A stretch of 24,615 nucleotides of DNA from an uncultured Collinsella sp. GTDB lineage: Bacteria > Actinomycetota > Coriobacteriia > Coriobacteriales > Coriobacteriaceae. The position numbers were made by a program, and so were the translations under genes. The notes beneath the pieces are model-generated. The model ran no database searches. It had not been told where the DNA came from and saw only the letters and a list, made by a program, of their open reading frames with translations. This document shows positions 11,001 to 17,480 of this stretch, piece after piece. The stretch covers positions 1 to 24,615 of the forward strand of contig CABQKL010000020.1 of assembly GCA_902464645.1 (NCBI GenBank). The letters are read 5' to 3'. Positions within the stretch are counted from its first letter, which is position 1; each line of letters opens with the position of its first letter.

Positions 11001-12731
11001 CGCGCTATCGCCAACATAGCCAACAACACCGCCCGTATCGGACAGCTTGCCCGCAAGTTCAAACTCAATTGAGCACGTTTTCTTATCCGCATCCTTTTGG
11101 ACCACAAAGGCGCGCAGCGACTCATCGACGCCTTTTGCCGTCGCAAACACCTTGCCGACAAGGCCGCCGTAGCTGCCGTTGAAGCTAACTTCTTCCGGTA
11201 AGGTGAACTTGCTCTTATACGTTCCGCCTTGCACCACGATGTCGCCATTAGAAATATCGGCCACACCAAAAAGGGCGCCGGCGCGTTGCGATGCACCAAG
11301 CGTCACAAGCTTGCCCAGGTCGAACATATTGGGCTTAACGATAAATCCTTGCGCAAAGCTCACGTCGCCGATGACGCCACCGGAGCAAGCGCTGTCTTTA
11401 TCGCCGACGTTGCACGCCGGCTTAACCGTTACGCCATCAGCGATGTTGAGCGTGAGGTTGGTGGCCTTACCGATAAGACCGCCCGCCGCGTTTTTACCTG
11501 CGACGCTCAGCGCCGAGACATCGATGCCAGTTGGTAGGGCGACGGTGGCACCCTCCCGCGCCTCGCCGATAAGACCCCCCGCGTTGGCATCAGCGGCTGT
11601 CGCGTTGATAGTGGGGGTACCGTCGAGTTTGTCCGGCAGGGCGAGGCCCGCAAGCGTAAGCGATGCTCCTTCGGCAAGGGTGTTCACAAGCAAGCCCATG
11701 TTGCCTGTGCTCGATTGCATATCGATCGCCAGGGGGCTGTTCGCGCTTGTCACGTAGGTTGCGTTAAGCGTGAGCGCGCCCGTGACCTCGCCCACAAGTG
11801 GCGAGGCGAGCTTGCAGATGTCCTTTTCGGTATCGCTCTTGGGCGTGCCCACGGTTACGGTGGCAGCAAGCGTCTTGTCCGCGCCCGTGACCTTTGCGGC
11901 CACGATGGGCTGGGCATCGGTACCCTTCCAGGTGAGCTTTACGGTGCTGTTGGCGTCGCTGAGCTCGATGTTGTTGAAGAGCGTCTTGTTGACGGTCAGG
12001 GTCCTGTCGCCGAGGTTGAGCGCGCCTTTGAAAGGGTAGGCATCGCTGCCGAAGCCCTGGAACGTGAGGCTACCCAGGCCGTCCACGATCTCCGCGCCGC
12101 ACACGTCGAAGTCGATGCCGGTCGAGCCACCTTTGGAGATGTTCGCGTTCTGGTAGATGGCGGGATCGGTGTTGGAGATGGCGATAAGGTCGGCGTTGGA
12201 CTCAAAGGTAATGGCCGTGACGGCGCCCAAGTCGTCAGTGATGACATTGCCGTCACCCAACGCGTGCCTGAGATCCTCGACAGTAGCGATGGTGGGGGCG
12301 GTGTTTGCCTGATCAGCAGCATCCGCGTCCGCGTCATCCGCTTGTTCTCCGTCAGCAGCACCCTCATCGGCAGCCGCATCGTCTTGGGACGCGTCGCCCT
12401 CCGTTGGGGTATCGCCGTTAGTGGTTCCATCGGTCGTGGAGTCCTGCGATTCGCCAGCGTTGGTAGAACCGTCGCCGCCCTCGGTAGCGCCAGCGTCGGC
12501 GCCCGGAGTCGTTGCGACATCATCAGATGTAGCCTGGTCAGCATCTTGCAGCGCGGTGGCCACAGCATCCTGTACGGAGCGCGCCGTGTTGCCCGCGGCG
12601 CGCGCGGCGGAGACGGATGCCTCCATGACGGCGTCGAGCTCTTGCGCGAACACCTCCGTGGAGGGCGCAAGCGCCTGGAAAATCATGATCGCAGTCAGGC
12701 ATGCGGTTGTTATGCGCTTTGCCGTTCTCAT
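2055..12731 (-). CDS. giant secreted beta-helix (GLUG-type repeat) surface protein
   Basis: A 3558-residue protein with a clear Sec signal peptide: basic MRTAKR, a hydrophobic core, and probable cleavage after VFA at residue 29. Residues about 30-145 are an Asp/Ala/Thr/Gly-rich acidic linker. From about 145 to 2600 it repeats short motifs such as GGLIG, GGVIG, GGLVG and GGVVGYV, plus F-x-G-x-L-x-G-type strands, the pattern of GLUG-like right-handed beta-helices. Sub-blocks begin with segments like VEDLRHAL, VEDFAKLA and AAEMNAIA, suggesting several consecutive helices. From about 2780 the repeats stop and probable beta-sandwich domains follow. The C-terminus has no LPXTG motif, membrane helix or visible choline/S-layer binding module, so attachment is unexplained. 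Start supported by GAGGTAGGA 5 nt upstream. It is the last gene of the operon. Likely an adhesin or matrix protein (inference); ligand unknown. Confidence 0.88.
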   Translation of the reverse strand: MRTAKRITTACLTAIMIFQALAPSTEVFAQELDAVMEASVSAARAAGNTARSVQDAVATALQDADQATSDDVATTPGADAGATEGGDGSTNAGESQDSTTDGTTNGDTPTEGDASQDDAAADEGAADGEQADDADADAADQANTAPTIATVEDLRHALGDGNVITDDLGAVTAITFESNADLIAISNTDPAIYQNANISKGGSTGIDFDVCGAEIVDGLGSLTFQGFGSDAYPFKGALNLGDRTLTVNKTLFNNIELSDANSTVKLTWKGTDAQPIVAAKVTGADKTLAATVTVGTPKSDTEKDICKLASPLVGEVTGALTLNATYVTSANSPLAIDMQSSTGNMGLLVNTLAEGASLTLAGLALPDKLDGTPTINATAADANAGGLIGEAREGATVALPTGIDVSALSVAGKNAAGGLIGKATNLTLNIADGVTVKPACNVGDKDSACSGGVIGDVSFAQGFIVKPNMFDLGKLVTLGASQRAGALFGVADISNGDIVVQGGTYKSKFTLPEEVSFNGSYGGLVGKVFATAKGVDESLRAFVVQKDADKKTCSIEFELAGKLSDTGGVVGYVGDSADSNSQPVAVVLDGVTVACKGDASARTDAGKFGGAVGVVDARNVLDVRDFKLTSDNPIGKAQSNRAAGIAGSAWNAVIKFSGITDLSGASFAENSTTGQLVYENHNALIIAVGDGSDADKGAAGWTFKRSNTASKTDDIATYGEVIRLGGDFIKLDVDTHKLTLPDSLTAANGAYTLTSVEDFAKLAITWQTNGYYSMVEGVSENNPNILQSSTITVNGTIDLKGTGLTGFTQDRADGLQVFSGTLNGGGTIKLAVGEPYGMRGNAPLGADDISAGNGKIYRHGRLGLFAAINGAAANSETVSNVTIAGSMRFDNGSAIEAGSLAGAIAGGLTLSGATCETNIACDDTFTNDVNIGGIAGSVSAASTVTFRDSSKAQASITATKTLNGNSRIGGAIGYVGNYVSTFNVTGLEVSGKIETGNCTSGKIAQVGGLIGCIAQSTYGADGAIANSAKKDVNITGLSFNSFKMGVGKNGDKLNGVGGLLGYSWGNAVVTIGDDNINKSENSYALKTTNASIIATVDDSKELGGLVYAASGHWIINNYAIDLSGTKINAGAAQTLGVLVCRGCKVDDKTTYGVESYLGLYLEDRVYWDTAYRVPTGEGAIVASGVTSFDEWVGSGVKPNNGSKLMDADWNTVVSLHTQKNKLDMDGDSTKDNSYHNRSSFGRSQNTNGNTRYFYNLDIASKNCEGGFSGSQIDTADKLLLWSAFCYAPAGIRSTIVPDGTTGLDDSITITGTIDLAGYSYYPTQPIGEVTVNNAAITFYYSKIKAEQNGNKLNSDATQHENMHCGLFQTVADGDLTVSNVTLGGTVGPVINDGKSSTDAIGAGGSSSGALVCRYVYGSSDGNGIKIRKISIDDLTLNNLIVDGANSATDANAYMPLLINEMQKYVSLNAKNIKTTGYTSGTKAATSLFGKLGVGSEADQVTAKFEQISLPSQENNTIFTHASLLESFGYGSTSTGSADYTFTKADGDAGKVTYGSEIDGSTEYPGKQLWYYDEATYGAVSGYVTVDGKKDGDVRPWFGDYLPYVYKGKAAEDGVQYHEIKVNQRIPKLVMGCGTYGDPYSVTNAAEMNAIANYINNMTALDGWEVTIVADQGRLCTRRSSDHSTDNEVTYVYKQANGTDNKWEKKTGDASTNSPQTLSDETMHRYMQSAYYSIEPTEGNTITLDGASFGGFGNRANPFRGVIVGNFGSDNKNATIKIENNEGSLRGLIPYSYGSVVRDLNIRYVNASATITYSAKDADGVPTAFFGGVVGCILGGDNIIDGVVVNGTTAENPTTGFTVTGGGDKPHLVPIGGYVGAIAGGGVIFRNMDKSGKSSWRAGTGDKSRGLGKGNFDLYNNPYVGRVIDGYAFSEGCKVENGNANYQINELTKKGTPCVTTTGTDNKYLGTNAEAPVTMVKNAQGLLVLSAIISSGAGAGAAHTNYSNNGVFRGSKAYWGSDSQDPAICGYLFGNKEYGKVRNANYANVGKPESAAGDFEIAKNDDQKAPGKQGWHGPLDHDDDVNSPYLVASYAADYQTGYVCASKSIGMSLEFKQGDTYDMTDYGTGYVGLNGRYYSNACNSNQPGTDRDRITPHVATIDGNGATITVGTEGTVYGVVEYADDDYKVSGVGGLFSTVMFTSTNVGQSVTANDGAQVKDLTFSNCNVALTYIDTNGEAKPGEVPNDLTGAGLLAGATANYDDGTCGIYRNVQMKNCTVSGAKSVGGLLGSSGRARRTTSEDRTYMVEFGDGWGPAYLYDCSYTGLNVTGEKNVGGYVGTVASACGVWTTAGTGVSERTVGKNSTITATGTVPYVGGVLGYVERSDISVNTNIGTTTAAQSSCTAVISGVNVLATGSNSDDHMGAGGVVGRARGGVISMSNVRIDGGNGTENAVIGDKAGTNNSIYNAGGLIGEVTSSGSPNKYWFDDCSVKNVSIAGTGKCSGGLIGYFFSNVNIACNNIAIENATIKGNWSGGLLGANNASNSGSVVIDVTNTKVSNTTFSERSNGGIMGDGRGQFHLLNVLMDSNSYNAGKTQGVLLGEVDTGDGKYSLSAAGVEVKPGSGKTTSDLPPMVYTTNTNTAAVNEKTYIAFGDYNGTAAAPNENKTLYGAGDTATTATSPYVTTRPVSTLAVRASDGDTTDRYLFGDGAAIDTATTIQSQAGARVPGRYTYTNIAGINDAGAYQNTSTYSADSSRSTYNANNITSDKKAKTDFPVLVIPGNDTTTVESYLNIVTNGGFSDARRLNGSTAHVTATAEVFSLADNGTFVKDVAASQAPTLKVLNNGTSSMAFRASTDWDNEQGRFTLLTVTFSEAGQSYRVQVPIIVKRMLEIDFTATYSEGANFKAADYATKYDKHVLVSSGDTMTGYLTWTYGSARGKPVDYGWNTLLEAGGSMGPLNKSITFGATLPEGTQLTLVDTANNSREYHYTVGTGGATSVRLTEFVDAGNKAYYTEPWLSEIVGVKADEAKEDKDGAWVKLADDEVKDKSQAELAKMAGAKVDGAYYRARTSSDATGTFYTLSVDKEEPKSENFYLVVRTPAGSVGVNGYTATTVDTSLNEHINYLLRGKKAADGKAAEDGHQNTPSTYSVASNYTHSLVDNKRNLVDNRDSISRMELKEATYSLSMNVSDTVTFDSSQQYTSSDALYYQLDSSLVTYHDGVIAGSVGYPTGTQGTYEFYVKVGDNYYTWGGSGWNLAGTKETPVVSGLSWTANGGDMSLVLADAEGNPIDMSGLREIAKNHVNAFTVTMRAALTMTEPACQAGIVASQNSGTDRYTKPNYRAYLSTHADTLSTSSNSAYNDGGVGYYRMDVGSSTIALEASKKSQLGINIDDLKSADGEIALVGTYDLSKLTGAEAKIDAASTVTYTLSLEQRQDNGGYAPVGDISNYITVLGSDYLGTGAASADGNSYVFTDTKTNGAFLTRDGNSLAFKHAFRVKVNTNVEGENQTYANYRLVLTANIMTGNVVDDTPVNVSNLDGYSHSDYVTYTLARINTEGIRHETKTN

Positions 12732-12806
12732 CTGGTCCTACCTCGTTCTATCTCATGCCCCGTGCGGGGTCTCAAAATCTATGCTTGCGGCTCGTTTCGG
12801 TTAGCC

Positions 12807-13814
12807 CTACGCGGCCGAACACGTAACGCCAATGGCTTCCCAGCTGGTCGGCTTCGAATCGCCCTTCCGGTAAAAGGTGATGATTTCCGAGCCAGGAGAT
12901 GCATCGTATGTGATCGAGTTGCCGCTGACGGCTGCTTGCCCATTACCGTTCTTGTGATTCGCCTCAAAGAACGGATCGAGCTCGACCCCGTCCCCCCACG
13001 TGAGCTTTACCTTAGTCGTAACGCCCGTAACCGTCACGCGATAGTTGTAGGCATCAAAAGCGTTGATGCCCAAGTTCTTATCGGTATCCGAGTTCTTGTC
13101 GACCCACTCGCCCGAAACGCCCGAAGCCGTCACCTCTGCACGCTCGGAAGGCGCAATCTTGGCGGCGAGCCATTTTAGGTTGGTGCCAGGGCTATTGGAG
13201 CCGACCCGGGCCTTAACGGTAAAGGATGCTTTGTTGAGGTCTGCCTTGGAAAACGTAACCTTATAGGTATACATGGTTGCCTTGTTGGCAGGGAAGGAAA
13301 GGTCGACCGTGCCGCCCGCCGTCAGCGTGGGCGAACCGCTTATCCTCCAAGCTTTCGTCGTTCCCGTCGCCTCCACGCTCAGCGTCGCGTTAACGTCCTT
13401 GTCGTTGACCTTGTTCTTGTCGCCCAGCAGATGGTTGTAAATGCGAAAGGTAAAGGAGCAGTTTTCCCCACTCGTGTCGGCGATGACGCTTCGGACGGCA
13501 ATACCCTCGTCATTCAGCGTCTCATTCGTGTAACCCGTGAGCATGTCCGAGGCAAACAGCGCCTGCGACGTGCCCGAGACGGCGACCGACTTAAGAAAGT
13601 CACCCGCCAAAAAGGCCGTGTAAGTAAGGTAGGTACCCGCCACAATCGCGACGGCGCATAGCAGCACCGCAACCGCCCATAGGCGCTTGCGCACTTTGGA
13701 ATTAGGGGCAGCAGGCTCCGCCAAGGCAGACTTCGCCGCATGATCATCAACCTGTGCAAAGTGCTTTCCGGCAGGCCTTGCGATTTCATTTTGTGCGTTC
13801 TTGTCTTTCCTCAT
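12807..13814 (-). CDS. secreted or membrane-anchored protein with SipW/TasA-like N-terminus (third of operon)
   Basis: A 335-residue protein. A polar, basic cytoplasmic segment of about 43 residues is followed by one hydrophobic helix (about 45-67), then TAFLAGDFLKSVAVSG. This junction resembles SipW-dependent signal regions of TasA/CalY-type proteins. The rest is Thr/Ser/Gly-rich and probably beta-sandwich. The start at 13814 is supported by GGAAGGGAGGGG about 6 nt upstream; a longer in-frame reading would extend into the preceding gene and lacks such a site. It follows the preceding stop by 23 bp and precedes the giant gene by 75 bp, so co-transcription is likely. I cannot assign a named family. 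A shaft, cap or anchor subunit working with the giant protein is inferred from context only. Confidence 0.75.
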   Translation of the reverse strand: MRKDKNAQNEIARPAGKHFAQVDDHAAKSALAEPAAPNSKVRKRLWAVAVLLCAVAIVAGTYLTYTAFLAGDFLKSVAVSGTSQALFASDMLTGYTNETLNDEGIAVRSVIADTSGENCSFTFRIYNHLLGDKNKVNDKDVNATLSVEATGTTKAWRISGSPTLTAGGTVDLSFPANKATMYTYKVTFSKADLNKASFTVKARVGSNSPGTNLKWLAAKIAPSERAEVTASGVSGEWVDKNSDTDKNLGINAFDAYNYRVTVTGVTTKVKLTWGDGVELDPFFEANHKNGNGQAAVSGNSITYDASPGSEIITFYRKGDSKPTSWEAIGVTCSAA

Positions 13815-13837
13815 CTGGCGCCCCTCCCTTCCTGCTA

Positions 13838-14629
13838 TTAGTTGCCGCTCGTGCCGTGAGCGATTAGGTAGACCATGTCGGTCTCTTTGACGTTTGAGAC
13901 CTTGGCACCACCCACGGTTACGCCATCCGCGTTCCACGTGCACTCAACAATAAAGTTGGTGGCATCGTTGGCTTTCGTGCCATTCCAACCGTCTAGATCG
14001 TCTTTTTGGAACACGTGGTACCGATACAGCGGACGGGCGTTTTTCTGGACGTCCTTATAAGTACCGTACGTTGGATCATTGCTGGCGAGCTCTTTAGCCA
14101 GGCCGTTTGTCTCATCCCTATTGATAAAGTCGAACGAAATTAGTTTGCCCTTACTCCACGAATACGGATTGTTGAGCCCGTCGAGGCCGACCACGGTGCC
14201 GTTTTTATCGTTCGGATTATTGACCGTCACGTGATATACGTTGATCGTCAGCCCCGTGATATTCGTTGTGTTGGCAACCTGCAGCTCAAACGCTTGACCG
14301 CCGGCAGCGGGATCGCCATTGTCGCTCTGCACACAAAACGCGCGACGAACGGTCACGGTGCCGTCGTCTTTCTTCTCATCGCCGCGCGACTCGTCATACG
14401 AAATCTCGACGGGCTCAATGCTTGTCTGGTTGGGACCCATGATCTTAAGCTGCGCGGGCGTTTGGATCTTGCCCACCGTAGACAGACTTTTGCTGCCCAC
14501 AAACCACGAGAGCGACAAGCCGATGATAAGAGCGATTGCCGCCAGCAATATCAGGACCGCAAGGGCCTGCGCGCGGTGGTTTTCTATCCAATTGCGGGCA
14601 TCGCCGAGGCGCGTTTGCATGGTGCTCAT
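13838..14629 (-). CDS. secreted or membrane-anchored protein with SipW/TasA-like N-terminus (second of operon)
   Basis: A 263-residue protein. Residues 1-20 are polar and basic, 21-43 form one strongly hydrophobic helix, and SWFVGSKSLSTVGKI follows. The aromatic pair just after the helix and the following S-x-x-G strand are the pattern seen in SipW-dependent/TasA-like exported proteins (family-level recollection, not a search result). The remainder has no catalytic motif I recognise and looks beta-rich (ITGLTINVYHV and similar strands). Its ATG overlaps the upstream stop codon (ATGA), with AGGAGG 10 nt upstream, so translation is probably coupled. It could remain as a membrane-anchored protein or be cleaved by a dedicated signal peptidase, which is not encoded in this window. 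Confidence 0.78.
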   Translation of the reverse strand: MSTMQTRLGDARNWIENHRAQALAVLILLAAIALIIGLSLSWFVGSKSLSTVGKIQTPAQLKIMGPNQTSIEPVEISYDESRGDEKKDDGTVTVRRAFCVQSDNGDPAAGGQAFELQVANTTNITGLTINVYHVTVNNPNDKNGTVVGLDGLNNPYSWSKGKLISFDFINRDETNGLAKELASNDPTYGTYKDVQKNARPLYRYHVFQKDDLDGWNGTKANDATNFIVECTWNADGVTVGGAKVSNVKETDMVYLIAHGTSGN

Positions 14630-15663
14630 GAGCTCACGCCCTCCTGAGCGCTAATTCTAAGTTGGATGTATTTGACCTTATTGCCGATCTGCTCGTCGGC
14701 ATTGTTGTACAGCGCCGAGCAGATGGCGGTGTCGCCGAAGGATATGTCAGCCGAAACCGCAGGAGCGTTGGCGGCACTCGTGCCGTTTGCCGCGCCATAG
14801 AAGTAGTTCGCTTTATGCGCGTTCATATCTGCCTGCAGAGCGCCGTAGTCAGACTTTGCGTCGCCCGCCGCCGCAAACAGGTTCTTGTAGTAATTCGTGT
14901 TGCCGGTAAGGACGAAGTTTTGGAAGTACTCCGGCCACACCCAGTACAGGCTGATGGTGACGGGTTTGTTCGTTGGCTTGTTCACATCGCCGTTTTCGCA
15001 AAATTCGCACTTGCGAATCTCGATCTTGCTATCAACCACGCGGCCCGAGTAATACCCGTTCTGGTCGCAGCTCGTAAAGAACAGCAAGTGGCCTTTGATC
15101 AAGCCAAGGAGCGCCTCCGCCTCGGGCGCCAGCGTTCCCCCGTCCCCAACAACGCCAACAGTGTTCGTGACCTTAAGCAAGCGCGACAGACTGATCGTGA
15201 CCCCGTCCAGGTCACTCACCAGCGGCTTCACCGTAAATGTAATCTTGCCGCGAGCACCCGGGTACAGAGAGCCCGCGGTCTCGTTGTTGAGGTTGGAGCC
15301 GAGCGTTACCGTCATGGCGTCGGTCGTATCCAGGCCATCGATGGCATACTTTTCCTCGGGCGTGCGCTCGGAGCGCTCGTAATAGCCCACGTGCGCGCCG
15401 GACTCACCCTCGCCCGCGGCGGTCAGCGTGTACCGATCCGCCTTCGCCCCGATCGTGCCCCCCGTGGCGCTCACTCGGTTATTCGCAGCAAACCAGGCCA
15501 GGCATGCAAAGATGGCAACGATGGCGGCCAGCACAAACAGACCGCTCACCAGGAAATCCTTCCAGAAATCCTTGAGGGTCCGCACGTGCTCGTCGGCAGC
15601 TTGACGGTACTCGGCCGCCGTCTTGTGCTGCTGGGGCTCGCTATGTCGGTCCATGCCACTCAT
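14626..15663 (-). CDS. secreted or membrane-anchored protein with SipW/TasA-like N-terminus (first of operon)
   Basis: A 345-residue protein. A polar 37-residue cytoplasmic part is followed by a hydrophobic helix at about 38-58 and then AWFAANNRVSATGGTIGA, the clearest SipW/TasA-like junction of the three operon proteins. The exported part is beta-rich and includes a Cys cluster (one Cys near FFTSCD, two in KCEFC) that could form disulfides or bind metal. The ribosome site is weak (CAGGG about 13 nt upstream of the first ATG); a second ATG three codons later is possible. It is the promoter-proximal gene of the operon and its stop overlaps the next start by 4 bp. Function is unknown; a fibre or scaffold subunit is an inference. 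Confidence 0.75.
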   Translation of the reverse strand: MSGMDRHSEPQQHKTAAEYRQAADEHVRTLKDFWKDFLVSGLFVLAAIVAIFACLAWFAANNRVSATGGTIGAKADRYTLTAAGEGESGAHVGYYERSERTPEEKYAIDGLDTTDAMTVTLGSNLNNETAGSLYPGARGKITFTVKPLVSDLDGVTISLSRLLKVTNTVGVVGDGGTLAPEAEALLGLIKGHLLFFTSCDQNGYYSGRVVDSKIEIRKCEFCENGDVNKPTNKPVTISLYWVWPEYFQNFVLTGNTNYYKNLFAAAGDAKSDYGALQADMNAHKANYFYGAANGTSAANAPAVSADISFGDTAICSALYNNADEQIGNKVKYIQLRISAQEGVSS

Positions 15664-15747
15664 CGCTTACATTTGCCCTGCTTGCGGGCGTGCCATCCTT
15701 TTCGCTCGGTCGCGTTTATCCATTGTTCGCAGGTAGAGAATTCAGGC

Positions 15748-15775
15748 AGAATACAACACCGTACGATAAGGTAAA
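15748..15775 (-). promoter_or_regulatory. candidate promoter of the surface operon
   Basis: On the minus strand TTTACC and TATTCT are separated by 16 bp, each matching 4 of 6 consensus bases, about 85 bp upstream of the first operon gene. No better sigma-70-like pair was found in this gap. It is a weak prediction. Confidence 0.3.
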
Positions 15776-15869
15776 AGAATAGCATTGACCTGCGGTTTGC
15801 TCCACAACGCAAGCCTTAATGATGTCTTAAAGATTACGAATAGCAGCTTCTTCCATATGCCAAGGACAT

Positions 15870-15899
15870 GGTGCAAACAAACCTGACCCCCTTTGCACC
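15870..15899. repeat. intergenic inverted repeat GGTGCAAA / TTTGCACC
   Basis: A perfect 8-bp stem encloses a 14-nt loop containing CCTGACCCC. It lies 42 bp beyond the 3' end of the AAA_14 ATPase gene, upstream of the surface operon. It has no T tract, so it is not a standard terminator. It resembles dispersed intergenic palindromes, but only one copy is present here. Confidence 0.5.
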
Positions 15900-15940
15900 A
15901 ATCCGCAGCACCGGGCAGCGGACACACGGCGTGCCGCCCC

Positions 15941-17245
15941 TTAACACCCCAACGCGCGCACGGGTATCACGTAGATACCGTCCTCGACCTCGCGGGCGTA
16001 CTCACCCACCCCCACAATCACGGCCATAAACTCCGGTTCGCGTGTGCGTGAACGAGGATTTCCACAGACCTTCTTGCGAACGCGCTTGAGGCTCTCGACG
16101 CCGGCGCTCGTTTTATCTTCACTCACCTTAATCTCAAAGGCGGCCCACCGTCCGTCGGCTAGCTGCACGATAGCATCGCACTCAAGGCCCGAATCGTCGC
16201 GATAATAGCGCACGGGCGTGCTATCCAGCAGGTCGAGCGAACGTGCGTAGACCGAAAGGTCGCGTATGACCAAATTCTCAAACACCAGACCAAATCTCTG
16301 CCAGTCGGCAAGCAGCGCCTGCGAGGACATACCTAGCAAGGCGCAAGCAAGGCTCGGATCTGCCAGATAGCGCTTGGGCTTGACGGTAAAGCGCCGTTTG
16401 TCGCGCGCGGCGGGAACCCAACCGGGGACCTCCTCGAGAATAAACATGCCTTTGAGGGCATCCAGGTACCTGCGCACCTTGGTCTCATCGGCAAACGCTG
16501 CGGGTTCCTCCTCGGCACCGAACATATCCATAAGAATCGTTTTATACGTGGTTGCCTGTCCCAGATTGCGCGCGATCGATGCGGAGACTCGACGAGCAAT
16601 ATCGGGGTCGAGACCGACCGCCGGGAAGCTGCTCGAAAACGTGGTGTTGAGATATTCACGGGCGATGAGCTGGGCGTCAGCCGAAACCATATCGATCGCC
16701 TCGGGCCAGCCGCCGCGGCAAGCGGCTTCGACAAGCCCCGGTGTATCGCCATCGCACCGGCAGGGCTCAAAACGATGCTCAAACAAGCCCGCCAGGCTCA
16801 CCTTGCCGTTGGACTCACCTGTCTCGGCAAGCGTCATAGGGTGCATGCGGACGCGGCCGATGCGGCCAGCTCCACTATGCGCGGGCGCCTCCGCCTTTGA
16901 GCCAAACGCGGGCGTGGCGGAACCCGTGAGGATATAGGCGCCGCGCGTACCCCGGGTGCGGTCAACCTCGTGTCTAACGTAGTCCCAAATCTGGGGAACG
17001 CGCTGCCACTCATCGATAATATGCGGACGGTCTCCCAGCAACATCATCGCTGGGTCGGCACGCGCGAGGTCGAGATTCTCGTCGACATACGAGGCGGACG
17101 CCCCGTGCTCGAGCGCGGCCCACGTCTTGCCGCACCACTTGGTGCCCGCAATCTCGACCGCGCCAAAGACACGAAGGTAGCGCTCGATTTGCGCATCCAC
17201 GATACGTGGGATGTATCCGTCCCGATGTAGCCTCTCGCCCGCCAT
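15941..17245 (-). CDS. AAA_14 / DUF4143 family ATPase
   Basis: A 434-residue cytoplasmic protein of the stand-alone ATPase family common in gut anaerobes. The Walker A motif is GTKWCGKT (residues 34-41), Walker B is HIIDEW (75-80), and a sensor-like ILTGSATP follows at about 105-112. The C-terminal DUF4143 half contains GLVFENLVIRDL and a PD-(D/E)xK-like pattern (E-C-D-A-I-V, then F-E-I-K) about 20 residues apart. The length is normal for the family and both motif sets are intact. The start codon has only a modest GGGGGTGG site. It is a single gene, preceded by a 23-bp-period array that may be its operator. The biological role of the family is poorly defined (suggested links include toxin-antitoxin and mobile-element functions); no partner gene is adjacent. 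Confidence 0.87.
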   Translation of the reverse strand: MAGERLHRDGYIPRIVDAQIERYLRVFGAVEIAGTKWCGKTWAALEHGASASYVDENLDLARADPAMMLLGDRPHIIDEWQRVPQIWDYVRHEVDRTRGTRGAYILTGSATPAFGSKAEAPAHSGAGRIGRVRMHPMTLAETGESNGKVSLAGLFEHRFEPCRCDGDTPGLVEAACRGGWPEAIDMVSADAQLIAREYLNTTFSSSFPAVGLDPDIARRVSASIARNLGQATTYKTILMDMFGAEEEPAAFADETKVRRYLDALKGMFILEEVPGWVPAARDKRRFTVKPKRYLADPSLACALLGMSSQALLADWQRFGLVFENLVIRDLSVYARSLDLLDSTPVRYYRDDSGLECDAIVQLADGRWAAFEIKVSEDKTSAGVESLKRVRKKVCGNPRSRTREPEFMAVIVGVGEYAREVEDGIYVIPVRALGC

Positions 17246-17281
17246 GAGCCACCCCCGCAGATTTCCAGTTCCTGCTTTCTG

Positions 17282-17385
17282 ATTCTTCTATTCCACTGTA
17301 GCAAATTCGGATTTTCGGGTGGTTGCGATTCGGATTTTCGTGTTCATATAATTCGGATTTTCTGGTGTATGAGATTCGGATTTTC
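17282..17385. repeat. 23-bp-period iteron array upstream of the AAA_14 ATPase
   Basis: Four identical 12-mers ATTCGGATTTTC (GAAAATCCGAAT on the minus strand) start at 17305, 17328, 17351 and 17374, exactly 23 bp apart. A degenerate fifth copy (8 of 12 bases) sits at 17282, again 23 bp away. The sequence between copies is not conserved. The array lies 37-140 bp upstream of the ATPase start. A period of about two helical turns would place a bound protein on nearly the same face of the DNA. It is most likely an operator or iteron-like protein-binding site. Confidence 0.9.
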
Positions 17386-17418
17386 TGAACCCGCTGGTCA
17401 GGGGCACCTCTTATCGAC

Positions 17419-17454
17419 AAAAAGGCAGGGAGCACCGATACGGCACTCCCCGCC
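17419..17454 (-). terminator. intrinsic terminator of the oxidoreductase gene
   Basis: On the minus strand a 14-bp stem with three G-T pairs (17424-17437 with 17441-17454, loop of 3) is followed by TTTTTG. It lies 27 bp beyond the stop codon of the Fe-S flavoprotein gene. Confidence 0.85.
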
Positions 17455-17480
17455 CACTCAATACGCGATAGCTTTCTCGA

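Noticed and set aside
15742..15927. 61-codon minus-strand frame between the ATPase and the surface operon
   Set aside because: It has no ribosome site or family resemblance, and it overlaps the candidate promoter and the intergenic hairpin.
17010..17435. 141-codon minus-strand frame across the iteron array and the ATPase 5' end
   Set aside because: It is out of frame with the well-supported ATPase, and its first third is only the translated iterons.
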